From Planctomycetota bacterium (GTDB taxonomy: Bacteria; Planctomycetota; UBA1135; GCA-002686595): DNA of 56,648 nt. The stretch lies in contig JAPKBR010000024.1 of assembly GCA_028823345.1 (NCBI GenBank), positions 1 to 56,648 on the forward strand. Direction: 5' to 3'. This document shows positions 16,986-25,875 of this stretch, piece by piece; position 1 is the stretch's first letter, and each line of letters opens with the position of its first letter. The notes under the pieces were generated by a model. It did no database searches and was not told the DNA's origin. It saw nothing but the letters and a program-made list of their open reading frames with translations. Both the position numbers and the translations under genes were made by a program.

Positions 16986-18287
16986 TCAGGGCATCTCGCG
17001 CAGGTACAAATTGCGGAACCACGCATAGGCGTCCCCGTCCACGGACCCAGGCGCGTGGCGCTGGAGGCCGATGAAGCCGGTGGCGGCGCGGTCAGCGAAG
17101 GGCGGGCCCTGCATGGGCTTTAGCTCCTCGGTGTTCACGTCGTAGAGGATGGTTCCGTTGAGGACCGTGATCATGCGCGGGCCCTTGAGAGTCACCACCA
17201 TCGTGTTCCAATCGCCATTCGGACGCAGGGCGTTTTTCTTGGCAGGAGCCACCAAGCCATAGAGCGAACCGCTGAATTGCCAGGGTTTGAGCTTGGACTT
17301 GGTGTCCTCTTCCCAGTGGTGGTCATCGAGAATCTGCACCTCGCGGCCACTGAAGGCGGGATTGCCGGAATTCCTGTCAGCGCGCAAGAAGAGACCGCTG
17401 TTGGCCCCGCGGGCAATCTTGAAATCGAGACGCAGCTGGAAGTTCTTGTGGTCTCGAGCGGTGAACAGATGCGGCGAGGAACCATCCACCAAGAACGCAA
17501 GGACCCCTTCGCGGACTTCATAGCCACTGCCCTCACCAGCGCCTTCCCAGCCGGTGAGATCCTTGCCATTGAACAGACTCTCCCAACCCGCCCGCGCGCC
17601 CGCGGCGGTCAAGCGCATGCCGCCAGCCTTGTCCTGGGACCAATATTCGCCACTGCCCGCGGGCAGTGGCTTGAGTTGAATGTTGCGGAAAGCTGCGCGC
17701 GCCCCTTCCACTGCGTTGCCCCCACCATGAACCTGCAATCCGATCAAGCCTTCGCTAGCCAGAGGCCGCGTTCCATCAGGCAAACGATAGTCGGTGGTCT
17801 TGGTTCCATTCACCCACATTTCAAGGTGCATGGGGTTACCCGCCACGCGCACGCGTACCTGATTCCACGCCTCTTGTTTCCAATGGCTTTCTCCCTCTGG
17901 GTTGTGCAAGAAGTAACCCCCTGAATAAAGCGCTCCGGTCTCGCCGCCTGGACGGTTGTCCAAAGTAAACTGCATCCCATCTTGGTCAGGACGCATGCGC
18001 ACGAACACTCCCGAATCAAAGGGATAGTCCACCCAGGCGTCGAAACTCATTTCAAAGTCGGACCAAGTGGTCTCGGTGTAGATCAGGCCACCCGCACGAC
18101 CCGGACCCTCACGGCCGGTGAGGGCACCGTCTTCCACCCCCCAAACCGCCTTGCCGTCGTAACGGCCACCGGTGGTAGTCCAGCCAGCGAGGGTCTCGCC
18201 GTCGAAAAGAGAATGCCAGCCATCACGGGAGACGGGGGCAGGAACCAAGAGAGAGGCAACTAGGGCACTGATCAGCAAATAGGGCAT
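16986..18287 (-). CDS. Secreted tandem DUF1080 (3-keto-disaccharide hydrolase) protein
   Basis: 433 aa from the ATG at 18287, chosen because TTGCAG-17-GATGAT ends 7 nt upstream. The ATG at 18299 and TTG at 18323 are alternatives. The signal peptide is MPYLLISALVASLLVPAPVS (residues 5-24). Two DUF1080 domains follow. The first starts at WHSLFDGETLAGW and contains SDFEMSFDAWVDYPFDSGVFVR; the second starts at WESLFNGKDLTGWEG and contains NFQLRLDFKIARGANSGLFLRA. The family has a concanavalin-like fold, and some members cleave 3-keto-glycosides made by Gfo/Idh/MocA oxidoreductases. Two such oxidoreductases are encoded just across the divergent promoter region, which supports a sugar-degradation role. 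Confidence 0.8.
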   Translation of the reverse strand: MPYLLISALVASLLVPAPVSRDGWHSLFDGETLAGWTTTGGRYDGKAVWGVEDGALTGREGPGRAGGLIYTETTWSDFEMSFDAWVDYPFDSGVFVRMRPDQDGMQFTLDNRPGGETGALYSGGYFLHNPEGESHWKQEAWNQVRVRVAGNPMHLEMWVNGTKTTDYRLPDGTRPLASEGLIGLQVHGGGNAVEGARAAFRNIQLKPLPAGSGEYWSQDKAGGMRLTAAGARAGWESLFNGKDLTGWEGAGEGSGYEVREGVLAFLVDGSSPHLFTARDHKNFQLRLDFKIARGANSGLFLRADRNSGNPAFSGREVQILDDHHWEEDTKSKLKPWQFSGSLYGLVAPAKKNALRPNGDWNTMVVTLKGPRMITVLNGTILYDVNTEELKPMQGPPFADRAATGFIGLQRHAPGSVDGDAYAWFRNLYLREMP

Positions 18288-18294
18288 AGCTGAG

Positions 18295-18323
18295 ATCATC
18301 TCAAGAGAAGCGCCAAGCTGCAA
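18295..18323 (-). promoter_or_regulatory. Promoter of the DUF1080 gene
   Basis: Minus strand: TTGCAG (18323-18318), 17-nt spacer, GATGAT (18300-18295), 7 nt to the ATG at 18287. Confidence 0.45.
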
Positions 18324-18347
18324 CCCTCACATCGGGCAGCTTGCGGA

Positions 18348-18353
18348 TAGAAT
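18348..18353 (+). promoter_or_regulatory. -10-like element upstream of the 18381 gene
   Basis: TAGAAT (5 of 6) with 27 nt to the ATG at 18381. It would leave a ~20-nt leader, longer than most here. No -35 is evident. Confidence 0.35.
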
Positions 18354-18380
18354 CACGGGCTCCCCCCACCCCCATCAACC

Positions 18381-19676
18381 ATGAACTTAAAAAGCCCCTC
18401 ACGTCGCCTCGTCCTCTCTAGCGGAGCCGCTGGCGCCCTCGCAATCAACAGTGGACTCGCGAGCCAAGACGTAAAGTTCCCAATTCCTAGCGCCCCCAAA
18501 AAGAGCCCCAAGGCTGATGGCGAGCGCATTCGCGTGGGCCTCATCGGCTGTGGCGGCATGGGCAGCGGGCACTTGGGCTCGATGATGGGCCAGCGTGAAG
18601 CGAACAAGGAGGCCTTTGATGTAGTCGCGGTTTGCGATGTGAACCAGATCCGCCTGGACCAGGCCCAGAAGACTGCCACCGAACGTCAAGAGGGAGTCAC
18701 CGTCGCGGCCTATGAGGACCACCGTGACCTCTTGGCACAAAAGGACATCGACTGCGTGTTGATCGCATCGCCGGAACACTGGCATGCAACCATGGCGGTG
18801 GACGCCATCGCTGCGGGCAAAGATGTCTACTGCGAAAAGCCCATGACCCTCTCGATTGAAGAGGCCCTTTGGATGCGCGACACCATGGGCGCCAACCCGC
18901 ACATGCGCTTGCAGGTGGGCACGCAATACATGATGTACGAGAAGTACCAAGTCGCGCGCAAATGGGTTAGCGAAGGCCGCATCGGGCAGCCGACCCTTTC
19001 CCAAACCAGCTACTGCCGCAACTCTAAGAATGGCGAGTGGCTCTATGGCATCGACCCCAAGGTCAAGCCGGGTGAAACCCTGAACTGGGAACGCTGGTGT
19101 GGCCCGAATGGTTTGGCTGAATTTGACACAGAGGTCTACCACCGCTGGCGTCGCTACCGTCACTGGTCCACGGGAGTCATCGGCGACCTGCTCGTTCACA
19201 TGATGACGCCCCTCATGTACTCCCTAGATCGCGGCTGGCCCGTACGCGTTTCCGCTTCCGGCGGGCACTACTCGGATAAGACCATGGAGAACCACGACCA
19301 GGTCATGCTGACGGTAGAGTTCGAGAAAGAACACACCATGATCGTGGCGGGATCCACCTGCAACGAACAAGGCCTTGAGGTCCTGATCCGAGGCCATGAA
19401 GCAAACCTGTACCTGGGTTCCAATGACTGCGAGCTGCGCCCGGAGCGCATTTTCGCGGACGATGTGGATCCCGAGCGTCACGAATGTGCGCGGATTTCAC
19501 CCCAGGAAGCTCTGCGCTTGAACTGGCTGAAGTGTGTGCGCACCCGCGAAGAGAACATCAGCCAGGTGGAACTTGCCGCCCAGGTGATGGTCGTTGTGGA
19601 CCTCGCCACGCGCTCCATGTGGACTGGCAGTGCTTGGGGCTTTGATCCGGCCACGGGAATAGCCAAGGCCCTCTAG
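18381..19676 (+). CDS. Tat-exported Gfo/Idh/MocA-family oxidoreductase
   Basis: 431 aa. A twin-arginine leader (PSRRLVLSSGAAGALA) suggests export folded, with its NAD(P) cofactor. The Rossmann start is RVGLIGCGGMGSGH (51-64), followed by VVAVCDVNQIRLDQ. The conserved EKP motif is intact at 152-154 (YCEKPMTLSIEEA), as are PEHWHATMAVDAIAAGKDVY and the second-domain RWRRYRHWSTGVIGDLLVHMM. Such planctomycete enzymes are thought to oxidise sugar hydroxyls. The neighbouring DUF1080 protein fits a 3-keto-glycoside route. It heads a run of four same-strand genes (to 22611), spaced 25 bp or less or overlapping. Confidence 0.88.
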   Translation: MNLKSPSRRLVLSSGAAGALAINSGLASQDVKFPIPSAPKKSPKADGERIRVGLIGCGGMGSGHLGSMMGQREANKEAFDVVAVCDVNQIRLDQAQKTATERQEGVTVAAYEDHRDLLAQKDIDCVLIASPEHWHATMAVDAIAAGKDVYCEKPMTLSIEEALWMRDTMGANPHMRLQVGTQYMMYEKYQVARKWVSEGRIGQPTLSQTSYCRNSKNGEWLYGIDPKVKPGETLNWERWCGPNGLAEFDTEVYHRWRRYRHWSTGVIGDLLVHMMTPLMYSLDRGWPVRVSASGGHYSDKTMENHDQVMLTVEFEKEHTMIVAGSTCNEQGLEVLIRGHEANLYLGSNDCELRPERIFADDVDPERHECARISPQEALRLNWLKCVRTREENISQVELAAQVMVVVDLATRSMWTGSAWGFDPATGIAKAL

Positions 19677-19701
19677 GACCCTGACCCGTTCCTGTTTTAC
19701 C

Positions 19702-20637
19702 ATGCCCCTACGCCTCGCTTGTCAGGCCATGGGGACCCGCTTCGAGCTGGTCCTCGCGGGGCAACGTGAAGACCAACTGCGCGCTGTAGGCGAGTTGGCC
19801 CTAGAAGAAATTCAGATCGCCCACGGGCGCTGGAACGCGTTTGCCAATGACTCGGTCCTCAGCCACCTGGCCCGTTGCGCTGGTGGGCCGCCAGTGGAGT
19901 TGGATCCAGAGACTTTTGACTTGCTGCAAACCTGTGTTCGAGTCGCAAAGCAGAGTCGCGGATTCTTCAACCCACTACTGGGGCCGCTGCTGCACAAGCT
20001 CGGCCTTCGGGATGAGACCAAGCTGGATCCCGCAGAAGACCTGGGTACTTTGCTTGATGTCAAAGGGCTCGTTCTAGATCCCAAGGGTCACAGCGCACAA
20101 CTAACCCGGCCCGGCATGCAGCTTGACCTAGGTGCCATTGCCAAGGGCGCGGCTTTGGATTTGGCCGCACGGGTTCTGGTAGATGAGGGCGTAACCTGTG
20201 CCCTCTTGCACGGGGGAACCTCAACCGCCCTGGCCCTCGACCCACCCCCCGGCAAGGACGCTTGGCAAGTGGTCATTGGGCCGGAAAAGAACGCGCCCCG
20301 AGCGCACCTGGTTCACTCCGCCCTGAGCGTGTCCGCCGCCAACTCCCGCCGGGGCAGCTTGCCCCGGGGCGATCACAGTCATATTCTCGACCCTCACCGA
20401 TCCAGGGGCACACGGCACCTTCAAGCGGCTGCGGTGGTGGCCCCCAGCGCCGCAACCGCCGACGCCTGGAGCACTGCCCTGGTGGCCGGCTGCCTCCCGA
20501 GTGACCCACCCCAAGGCCTCGGCCTCTTGACCCAACCAACCTCTGATTCCTGGCTGCTTGCCCCCGGGCGGCCCAATTTTTTTCACATTGAACCATGCAC
20601 GACAACCACTCCTCCCCTGACCGCCGCACCGTTCTGA
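19702..20637 (+). CDS. apbE: FAD:protein FMN transferase (ApbE family)
   Basis: 311 aa. ApbE enzymes split FAD and attach FMN covalently to Thr/Ser of redox proteins. Recognisable blocks: CQAMGTRFELVL, GRWNAFANDSVLSHLA, SRGFFNPLLGPL, LDLGAIAKGAALDLAA, HSHILDPHRS and ATADAWSTALVAGC. The usual lipoprotein signal is missing: the chain starts right at the first core strand, so it may act in the cytoplasm. No flavinylation acceptor motif (D/S-G-x-S/T-G-A-T type) is visible in the neighbouring proteins. The gene lies 25 bp after the first oxidoreductase and overlaps the second by 43 bp, which argues for a shared transcript and function. Confidence 0.85.
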   Translation: MPLRLACQAMGTRFELVLAGQREDQLRAVGELALEEIQIAHGRWNAFANDSVLSHLARCAGGPPVELDPETFDLLQTCVRVAKQSRGFFNPLLGPLLHKLGLRDETKLDPAEDLGTLLDVKGLVLDPKGHSAQLTRPGMQLDLGAIAKGAALDLAARVLVDEGVTCALLHGGTSTALALDPPPGKDAWQVVIGPEKNAPRAHLVHSALSVSAANSRRGSLPRGDHSHILDPHRSRGTRHLQAAAVVAPSAATADAWSTALVAGCLPSDPPQGLGLLTQPTSDSWLLAPGRPNFFHIEPCTTTTPPLTAAPF

Positions 20638-21839
20638 TGGCCGGTGCCGGCGGCGCTGCAACCCAGATTCTGCCGGACTTTCTCGCCGCGAGACCTCACC
20701 TGGGTGCTGACCTGCGCGTGGGACTCGTGGGCGTTGGCCGCCAAGGCCGAGCCATACTGGCGGAGCTCGGCAAGTTCGACGAAGTCACCCTGGTGGCCTA
20801 CTGTGACACGGACGAACGCCGGCTGGGGTCCGCCGCGCGCCGCGCCAAGGGGGCAAAAGGCTATGCAACCCAAGACGCCATGCTGGCTGCGCACCCGGAC
20901 CTGGATGCATTGCTGATTGCCACCCCCACCCACTTGCACCGAGCACCCTGTGAAGGTGGCTTAGCCGCAGCAAAGCACATCTATTGCGAATCCCCCCTCG
21001 CCCACTCCATCGAAGACTGCCGCGCCATCACGGCTGCGGCCGCAACCGCGGGCAAGGTCTTTCAAACCGGCTACCAAGGTCGCGCCAACCCGGTCTACAA
21101 GCTGGCGCGCTCCTTCGTGCGCTCAGGCGCGATCCGCGACGTGCTGAGCATGTCCGCCCAAAGCAACCAGAAGAACTCCTGGCGCACCCCTGCATCGGAC
21201 CCTGTCCGGGATAAGGCCCTCAATTGGCGACTCGATCCCGAGGTCACCTTGGGCCTAGCAGGAGAGCTCGGCGCCCAGCAATTCGATGTTCTGCATTGGT
21301 TCACCGGCAAGTACCCCGTGCGCGTGGAAGCATCGGGAGGAATCTTAGCTTGGCGCGATGGACGCGAGGTGGCGGACACGGTTCAGGCGCGACTGACCTA
21401 CAAAGATGGGTCGCAACTCTCCTGGAACGCAACCCTCGGCAATACCTACAACGGCACACAAGAGCTCCTCATGGGCACCATGGGAACCGTGCGCCTGGCA
21501 TGGTCCCATGGCTGGTTGTTCAAGGAGTCCGATGCCCCCACCCAAGGGTGGGAGGTCTACGCCAACCGCCAGCAATTTCACAACGACGAGGGCATCACCC
21601 TGATCGCCGACGCCACCAAATTGGCATCACAGGGCAAGCTCAAGAAAGGCATCGGGCTACCTCACCCGGGGCTGTACTACGGACTAGAAACATTCTTCCA
21701 GAGCATCACCCAGGACAAGGACGTGGTCTGCTCAGCCGAAGAGGGCCTACGGGCCACAGCCATCGCCATCAAAGTGCAAACCGCCCTGACCACGGGCCAA
21801 GCCCAAGACATCTCTGAAGCCGACCTCGCCTCCAAGTGA
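20595..21839 (+). CDS. Gfo/Idh/MocA-like oxidoreductase with altered EKP motif
   Basis: 414 aa. The short N-terminus has a twin-Arg-like segment (PDRRTVLMAGAGGAATQ), so export is likely. The Rossmann motif LRVGLVGVGRQGRAI begins at about residue 40, and ATPTHLHRAPCEGGLAAAKHIY follows. The normally invariant Glu-Lys-Pro is Glu-Ser-Pro here (E132-S133-P134, in YCESPLAHSIEDC). This Lys helps position cofactor and substrate in the family, so chemistry may be changed or lost. The C-terminal domain (EVTLGLAGELGAQQFDVLHWFTG) looks folded and conserved. The start overlaps apbE by 43 bp, and the next gene begins 4 bp after the stop. Confidence 0.82.
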   Translation: MHDNHSSPDRRTVLMAGAGGAATQILPDFLAARPHLGADLRVGLVGVGRQGRAILAELGKFDEVTLVAYCDTDERRLGSAARRAKGAKGYATQDAMLAAHPDLDALLIATPTHLHRAPCEGGLAAAKHIYCESPLAHSIEDCRAITAAAATAGKVFQTGYQGRANPVYKLARSFVRSGAIRDVLSMSAQSNQKNSWRTPASDPVRDKALNWRLDPEVTLGLAGELGAQQFDVLHWFTGKYPVRVEASGGILAWRDGREVADTVQARLTYKDGSQLSWNATLGNTYNGTQELLMGTMGTVRLAWSHGWLFKESDAPTQGWEVYANRQQFHNDEGITLIADATKLASQGKLKKGIGLPHPGLYYGLETFFQSITQDKDVVCSAEEGLRATAIAIKVQTALTTGQAQDISEADLASK

Positions 21840-21843
21840 ACCC

Positions 21844-22611
21844 ATGGACTCTCTCCTCTTAAGAAAACTGCCCCTGGGGCTGCGCATATCCCTCTCCGCC
21901 TTGACCCTTGTCCTGCTCGGTGGCTATGCCGCCTCGGGATTGCACATGGCCGAGCACCATGGGCCGCGGGATGGGCAGGAAGGCCTGACCGGGGATGACA
22001 TCACCGGGGTTTACCACGGGGTGCAAAGCCCCTCGCCCCTGCGCTCCGCTTTAGAGGCCGGACACCCAGACGATTTGGACGGAGCGGTCCAGGTTCCCGC
22101 TGCAGAACGGGAAGCACTTTTGGCCTGGCTCAATTCAGGCCGCGTGATTGAGGACTGGGACAATTTCGACTTGGGCGAAATGGTGCCCGCCGACTTGCTC
22201 GATGCCAACTGCATGGCCTGTCACGGGCGCGGTGCCACCAACCCCATCGAGCCGCCCCTTGAGTACCTAGACGATGTACGCGTGTTGGCTTTCGACAACA
22301 ACGTCTCCCCCACCGATGAAGCGATCCTGTTGGCATCCACCCACGCCCACGCCCTGTCGCTCTTCGTGATCGCCTTGGCTGCGGTGTTGCTGCTCTGCCT
22401 GACGCGCTTCCGACGTTCATGGGTCAGCGCGGTCAGCCTGGCAATCAGCGTAGGGCTCCTACTGGACCTCGTGTCTTGGTGGCTTGCGCGAGACTCGGCC
22501 ATTTGGGTCAACGGCATCCTCCTGGGAGGCACGGCCCACGCGTTGGGCATTGGCCTCGCGGGGGTTTTGGTGCTGGCAGACCTATGGTTGCCAGCGGCTG
22601 ACAAGGACTAG
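21844..22611 (+). CDS. Membrane-anchored c-type cytochrome
   Basis: 255 aa. An N-terminal anchor (residues ~14-32) leads to an extracytoplasmic segment holding one heme c site, CMACH, at 123-127. Three or four transmembrane helices follow (about 163-187, 193-213 and 220-250). Histidines near helix ends (STHAHALSL, GTAHALGIG) could ligate further heme or quinone, but that is speculation. I do not recognise a named family. It is the last gene of the four-gene run (4-bp gap), so it is a natural electron acceptor for the exported oxidoreductases. Its TAG shares the CTAG at 22608-22611 with the convergent hutH stop. Confidence 0.7.
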   Translation: MDSLLLRKLPLGLRISLSALTLVLLGGYAASGLHMAEHHGPRDGQEGLTGDDITGVYHGVQSPSPLRSALEAGHPDDLDGAVQVPAAEREALLAWLNSGRVIEDWDNFDLGEMVPADLLDANCMACHGRGATNPIEPPLEYLDDVRVLAFDNNVSPTDEAILLASTHAHALSLFVIALAAVLLLCLTRFRRSWVSAVSLAISVGLLLDLVSWWLARDSAIWVNGILLGGTAHALGIGLAGVLVLADLWLPAADKD

Positions 22612-24143
22612 TGGCTCAAACGGCCCACTGCTTTTTCCACCGCCGCAACCAACGCGCCGGAGGCAAGCAGATCTTCGGCCGCATCCAAGTCGGGCTTCAG
22701 GTATCGATCATCCTTGAGGGCCTTGACCTTGGTGCGCAACAACGCAGCACCAGCTTCAACGCCTTTGCCGGCTTTGATCTCCGAGCGGAACTCACGGGCC
22801 TGTACCGCGCAGACCCATTCGATGGCCAGCACCCGCTGGGTGTTGTCCAAAATCGTGCGCGCTTTGCGGCCGGCGGTGACGCCCATGGACACATGGTCTT
22901 CCTGATTAGCGCTGGTGGGCACACTGTCCACGCTGGCGGGGTGAGCGTAGACTTTGTTCTCACTGGCAAGCGCAGCAGCGGCGTACTGGGCGATCATCAG
23001 CCCCGAGTGCAAACCGGGGTTAGGGGTCAGGAACGCGGGCAAACCGGACAAATCAGGATTGACCATCTGCTCGATACGGCGCTCGCTAACGTTAGCCAGG
23101 GTGCAAACGGAGAGGCCTAGGTAGTCCAAGATCATCGACAGGGGCTGGCCATGGAAGAGCCCCGCGCTAAAGACCTCTTTGGTCACGGGATCCACAATCG
23201 GGTTGTCGGTCACAGCGCCGAGCTCACCACTCAGCACATCCACAACATGTTGCAAGGCGGTCTTGACCGCCCCGTGAATCTGAGGCACACAACGCAAACT
23301 GTAGGGGTCTTGCACCCGGTCACAATCGTCGTGGCTCTTGACCACTTGACTGCCCTTCAACATGCGGCGCACATTGGCGGCTGTTCGATCCTGCCCTTCG
23401 TTTTGCTTGAGCTCTGCCAAGCGCTTGCCAAAGGGTCGTGGAGATCCCATCAGGGCCTCCAAACTTGTGGCAGCGATGATGTCCGCCGCCCGGGAAAGAT
23501 TCATGGCGCGGGTCACCTGGCAAACCGCCAAGGACTTCATCACTTCAGTTCCATTGATCAACGCCAAGCCTTCCTTGGCTTCCAAGACCAACGGCTCCAA
23601 GCCTAATTTACGCAGGCCGGCCCGCGCGCCCATGCGTTTGCCTTCCAAGTACACATGCCCATGACCCATCCAGGCGGCAGCCATGTGGGACAGGGGCGCG
23701 AGATCCCCGCTGGCTCCAACCGATCCCTGTTGGGGAATTGCCGGAATCAAATCGCTGTTGAAGAACTCCACCAACCGTCGAACTAGACCGGGGCGCACAC
23801 CGCTGACCCCGCGTAATACCGAAGCGATGCGCAGCAGCACCACAAGGCGCGCCTCATGCAAGGGCATGTCGGGACCCGAACCCACGCAGTGTGAGAGCAC
23901 CAGGTTGCGTTGCAAATCGTGCAGGTCCTTGGGGGACACCGCAATATTCTTGAGCTTGCCAAAACCGGTGGTTAAGCCATAAACCACTTCACCGCGACCC
24001 ACCGCGTCCTCCACCATCTGGCGCGAGGGCTTGAGTTGAGCATAGGTTTTCGCGGACACGCGCAACTTGAGACGGTGTCCCTCGGCCACCGGGGACAATT
24101 GCGCAAGGGTAAGGGGCTTTTCGCCAAGAGTCAGATTCTTCAC
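22608..24143 (-). CDS. hutH: Histidine ammonia-lyase
   Basis: 511 aa, GTG start. It removes ammonia from L-His to give urocanate, the substrate of HutU (10205). The self-cyclising Ala-Ser-Gly that forms the MIO cofactor is at 144-146 (QQGSVGASGDLAPLSHMA). Other family marks are VYGLTTGFG, NLVLSHCVGSG, QDPYSLRCVPQIHGA and NQEDHVSMG. The GTG is supported by TAGACT 7 nt upstream, whose TAG is also the stop codon of the upstream gene. It may therefore be both read through from 25875 and independently transcribed. Confidence 0.95.
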   Translation of the reverse strand: MKNLTLGEKPLTLAQLSPVAEGHRLKLRVSAKTYAQLKPSRQMVEDAVGRGEVVYGLTTGFGKLKNIAVSPKDLHDLQRNLVLSHCVGSGPDMPLHEARLVVLLRIASVLRGVSGVRPGLVRRLVEFFNSDLIPAIPQQGSVGASGDLAPLSHMAAAWMGHGHVYLEGKRMGARAGLRKLGLEPLVLEAKEGLALINGTEVMKSLAVCQVTRAMNLSRAADIIAATSLEALMGSPRPFGKRLAELKQNEGQDRTAANVRRMLKGSQVVKSHDDCDRVQDPYSLRCVPQIHGAVKTALQHVVDVLSGELGAVTDNPIVDPVTKEVFSAGLFHGQPLSMILDYLGLSVCTLANVSERRIEQMVNPDLSGLPAFLTPNPGLHSGLMIAQYAAAALASENKVYAHPASVDSVPTSANQEDHVSMGVTAGRKARTILDNTQRVLAIEWVCAVQAREFRSEIKAGKGVEAGAALLRTKVKALKDDRYLKPDLDAAEDLLASGALVAAVEKAVGRLSH

Positions 24144-24150
24144 AAGGAAG

Positions 24151-24156
24151 AGTCTA
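24151..24156 (-). promoter_or_regulatory. -10 element of hutH built on the upstream stop codon
   Basis: TAGACT (24156-24151, minus strand), 7 nt before the GTG. Its first three bases are the stop codon of the 24154-25875 gene. Confidence 0.45.
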
Positions 24157-25875
24157 GCGTTCTTCTCGCTCTAGGGGAGGAGGCCCCGTGCGCCGATCGT
24201 CCTCGGGCTTGGATGGGACGGGCTGACTTGCGATAGCGGGCAAGGGCAGGGATATGTGCGCGGCCTCATCGGCCTCGATCTGGACCTGACTGCCCTGCAT
24301 GAGCCGTTTTCCCCGGTAGCCCACATTCATGGCCCAAAGGCCCGGGGGCAAGCCCTCGATGCTGTGCTCGTCGCCGGGACGCACCACAATTCGGTCCCGG
24401 GGAGCCCCCTGCACCTGAACATCCAACTCAAAACTACGCAGGTGGGGCGGCAAATCCAGGGCCAAACTCCCCGGATTCAGGTTGGGCTTACTGAGTTCCA
24501 GCACGATGTCTTCGGCGCCGCCTTGCACAATTTTCTGGGCCACAAGAGAACCATCGTAACTCTCGCCGCGCAGATACCAGCGCTCGGAAATCCGCGGGTA
24601 GACACTGAGCACAAATTGCCCGCGACTGTTGCTACGAACCTCTTGGTGGCCAGCATGCACATGGGAGAAAATTGCCTGTTGGTGATAGGTCGGTGAACGC
24701 CCAAGTGCTTTGGTTGTGGCCACTGAGGGGTCAGGCGCGTCCAAAGTCACCCGTGCCCCGGGCACTGGCTTGCCGTCGAGCATCACCTTGCCGCGGATCA
24801 CCGGGCCAGGTCGCATGTGCAGAGTGATGGCATTCAGCCGCTTAGGTACCAGCTTGATGTTGACCTGGGAGGGCACCGCCACAGCACCACTATGGAATGG
24901 AACCAGAGTGATAGTGTCTGGAGGTAGGTTTTCAATGCGCACCCGCCCTCCGGGCAACACGGACACCGGGCTGTATTCTTCCCAGGGAAACTGGCGCTGG
25001 GAGCCCGCCACGCCGCCGGCAGGAAAGAGGTGCACCTGCACGGGCTCTTGGGCGCCAAGGGACTCGGCGATCACCACATCGAGAGTCGCTCCCATCTTGA
25101 GCCTGAAAATCAAACGCTCCTCTTCCACTACCGAGCGGCGCCCGATAGCCAGGATCTCGCGATGGGTCGCCCGTCCCGGCGCCCGGGCCAAGGCGAGGAT
25201 GCGCTTGCCTGGTGCGACCCGAGGCAACATGAAGCGCCCATCCACATCACTGATGCACCGATTCCCATCCACCGAGACTTCGGCCGCAGGAATACCTTCG
25301 CCAAACAAGTCAGTGACGCGCCCATTCACCAGGGCGGTCCCACCCCAAGAAATCGAGAGTTTTGCCTCGGCGAGGTTACGCAGGATCACCTCCCTCTCGG
25401 CCACCAAGCCGCCGATGGTCGAAACGTGTACCACCGCAAGCCCGGGCCAAAGATCACTGGCACCAAAGCGCCCGGCCGCGTCCGTATCGATCTCGCGCCC
25501 CTTGTTCGTTCCGTGCTGAAATGAAATCTTGCCCACCGTGGGGCGGCCGCCCGCATCCTGCAGCTGACCGCTGAATCGCGACCGGGCTCCCGAGCGAGGC
25601 GTGGGGAGGCTCTCATCAAGGGGCAAGCTCCCGTCGATCAGCTGGGTCAACTCCACCAGTAATGGATGGGGCAAAAGGGTGGCCCCCTGCGGCGCCGCAA
25701 TGCGCTCCTGCACGTCCGAGTCACCCTGGGGCATCTGGGGGACCTCTTCCACGGGCCCGTGGGATCCGCCCTCCAGAATCGGGATGGTGCGTTCGCCCTC
25801 GCCGCCCATCAGGAACCACAGACCTCCTGCCAGGAGGGACATCAGGACCAAAATCAGAATGAGGGGACGGGGCAT
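24154..25875 (-). CDS. Membrane-anchored protein with carboxypeptidase-regulatory-like repeats
   Basis: 573 aa from the ATG at 25875. The open frame continues to 25947, but those codons add an unlikely leader. One transmembrane anchor (LILILVLMSLLAGGLWFLM, residues ~5-23) precedes a low-complexity acidic stretch and several beta-sandwich modules of CarboxypepD_reg type. These are recognisable by G-x-V/L...G-x-P-v-x-x-A-x-V...T/S-D-x-x-G-x-F: SGQLQDAGGRPTVGKISF, NGRVTDLFGEGIPAAEVSV and GKVMLDGKPVPGARVTLD. No catalytic motif is seen. Such proteins usually serve in surface architecture or binding. It ends 10 bp before hutH on the same strand, with no obvious functional link. Confidence 0.6.
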   Translation of the reverse strand: MPRPLILILVLMSLLAGGLWFLMGGEGERTIPILEGGSHGPVEEVPQMPQGDSDVQERIAAPQGATLLPHPLLVELTQLIDGSLPLDESLPTPRSGARSRFSGQLQDAGGRPTVGKISFQHGTNKGREIDTDAAGRFGASDLWPGLAVVHVSTIGGLVAEREVILRNLAEAKLSISWGGTALVNGRVTDLFGEGIPAAEVSVDGNRCISDVDGRFMLPRVAPGKRILALARAPGRATHREILAIGRRSVVEEERLIFRLKMGATLDVVIAESLGAQEPVQVHLFPAGGVAGSQRQFPWEEYSPVSVLPGGRVRIENLPPDTITLVPFHSGAVAVPSQVNIKLVPKRLNAITLHMRPGPVIRGKVMLDGKPVPGARVTLDAPDPSVATTKALGRSPTYHQQAIFSHVHAGHQEVRSNSRGQFVLSVYPRISERWYLRGESYDGSLVAQKIVQGGAEDIVLELSKPNLNPGSLALDLPPHLRSFELDVQVQGAPRDRIVVRPGDEHSIEGLPPGLWAMNVGYRGKRLMQGSQVQIEADEAAHISLPLPAIASQPVPSKPEDDRRTGPPPLEREER

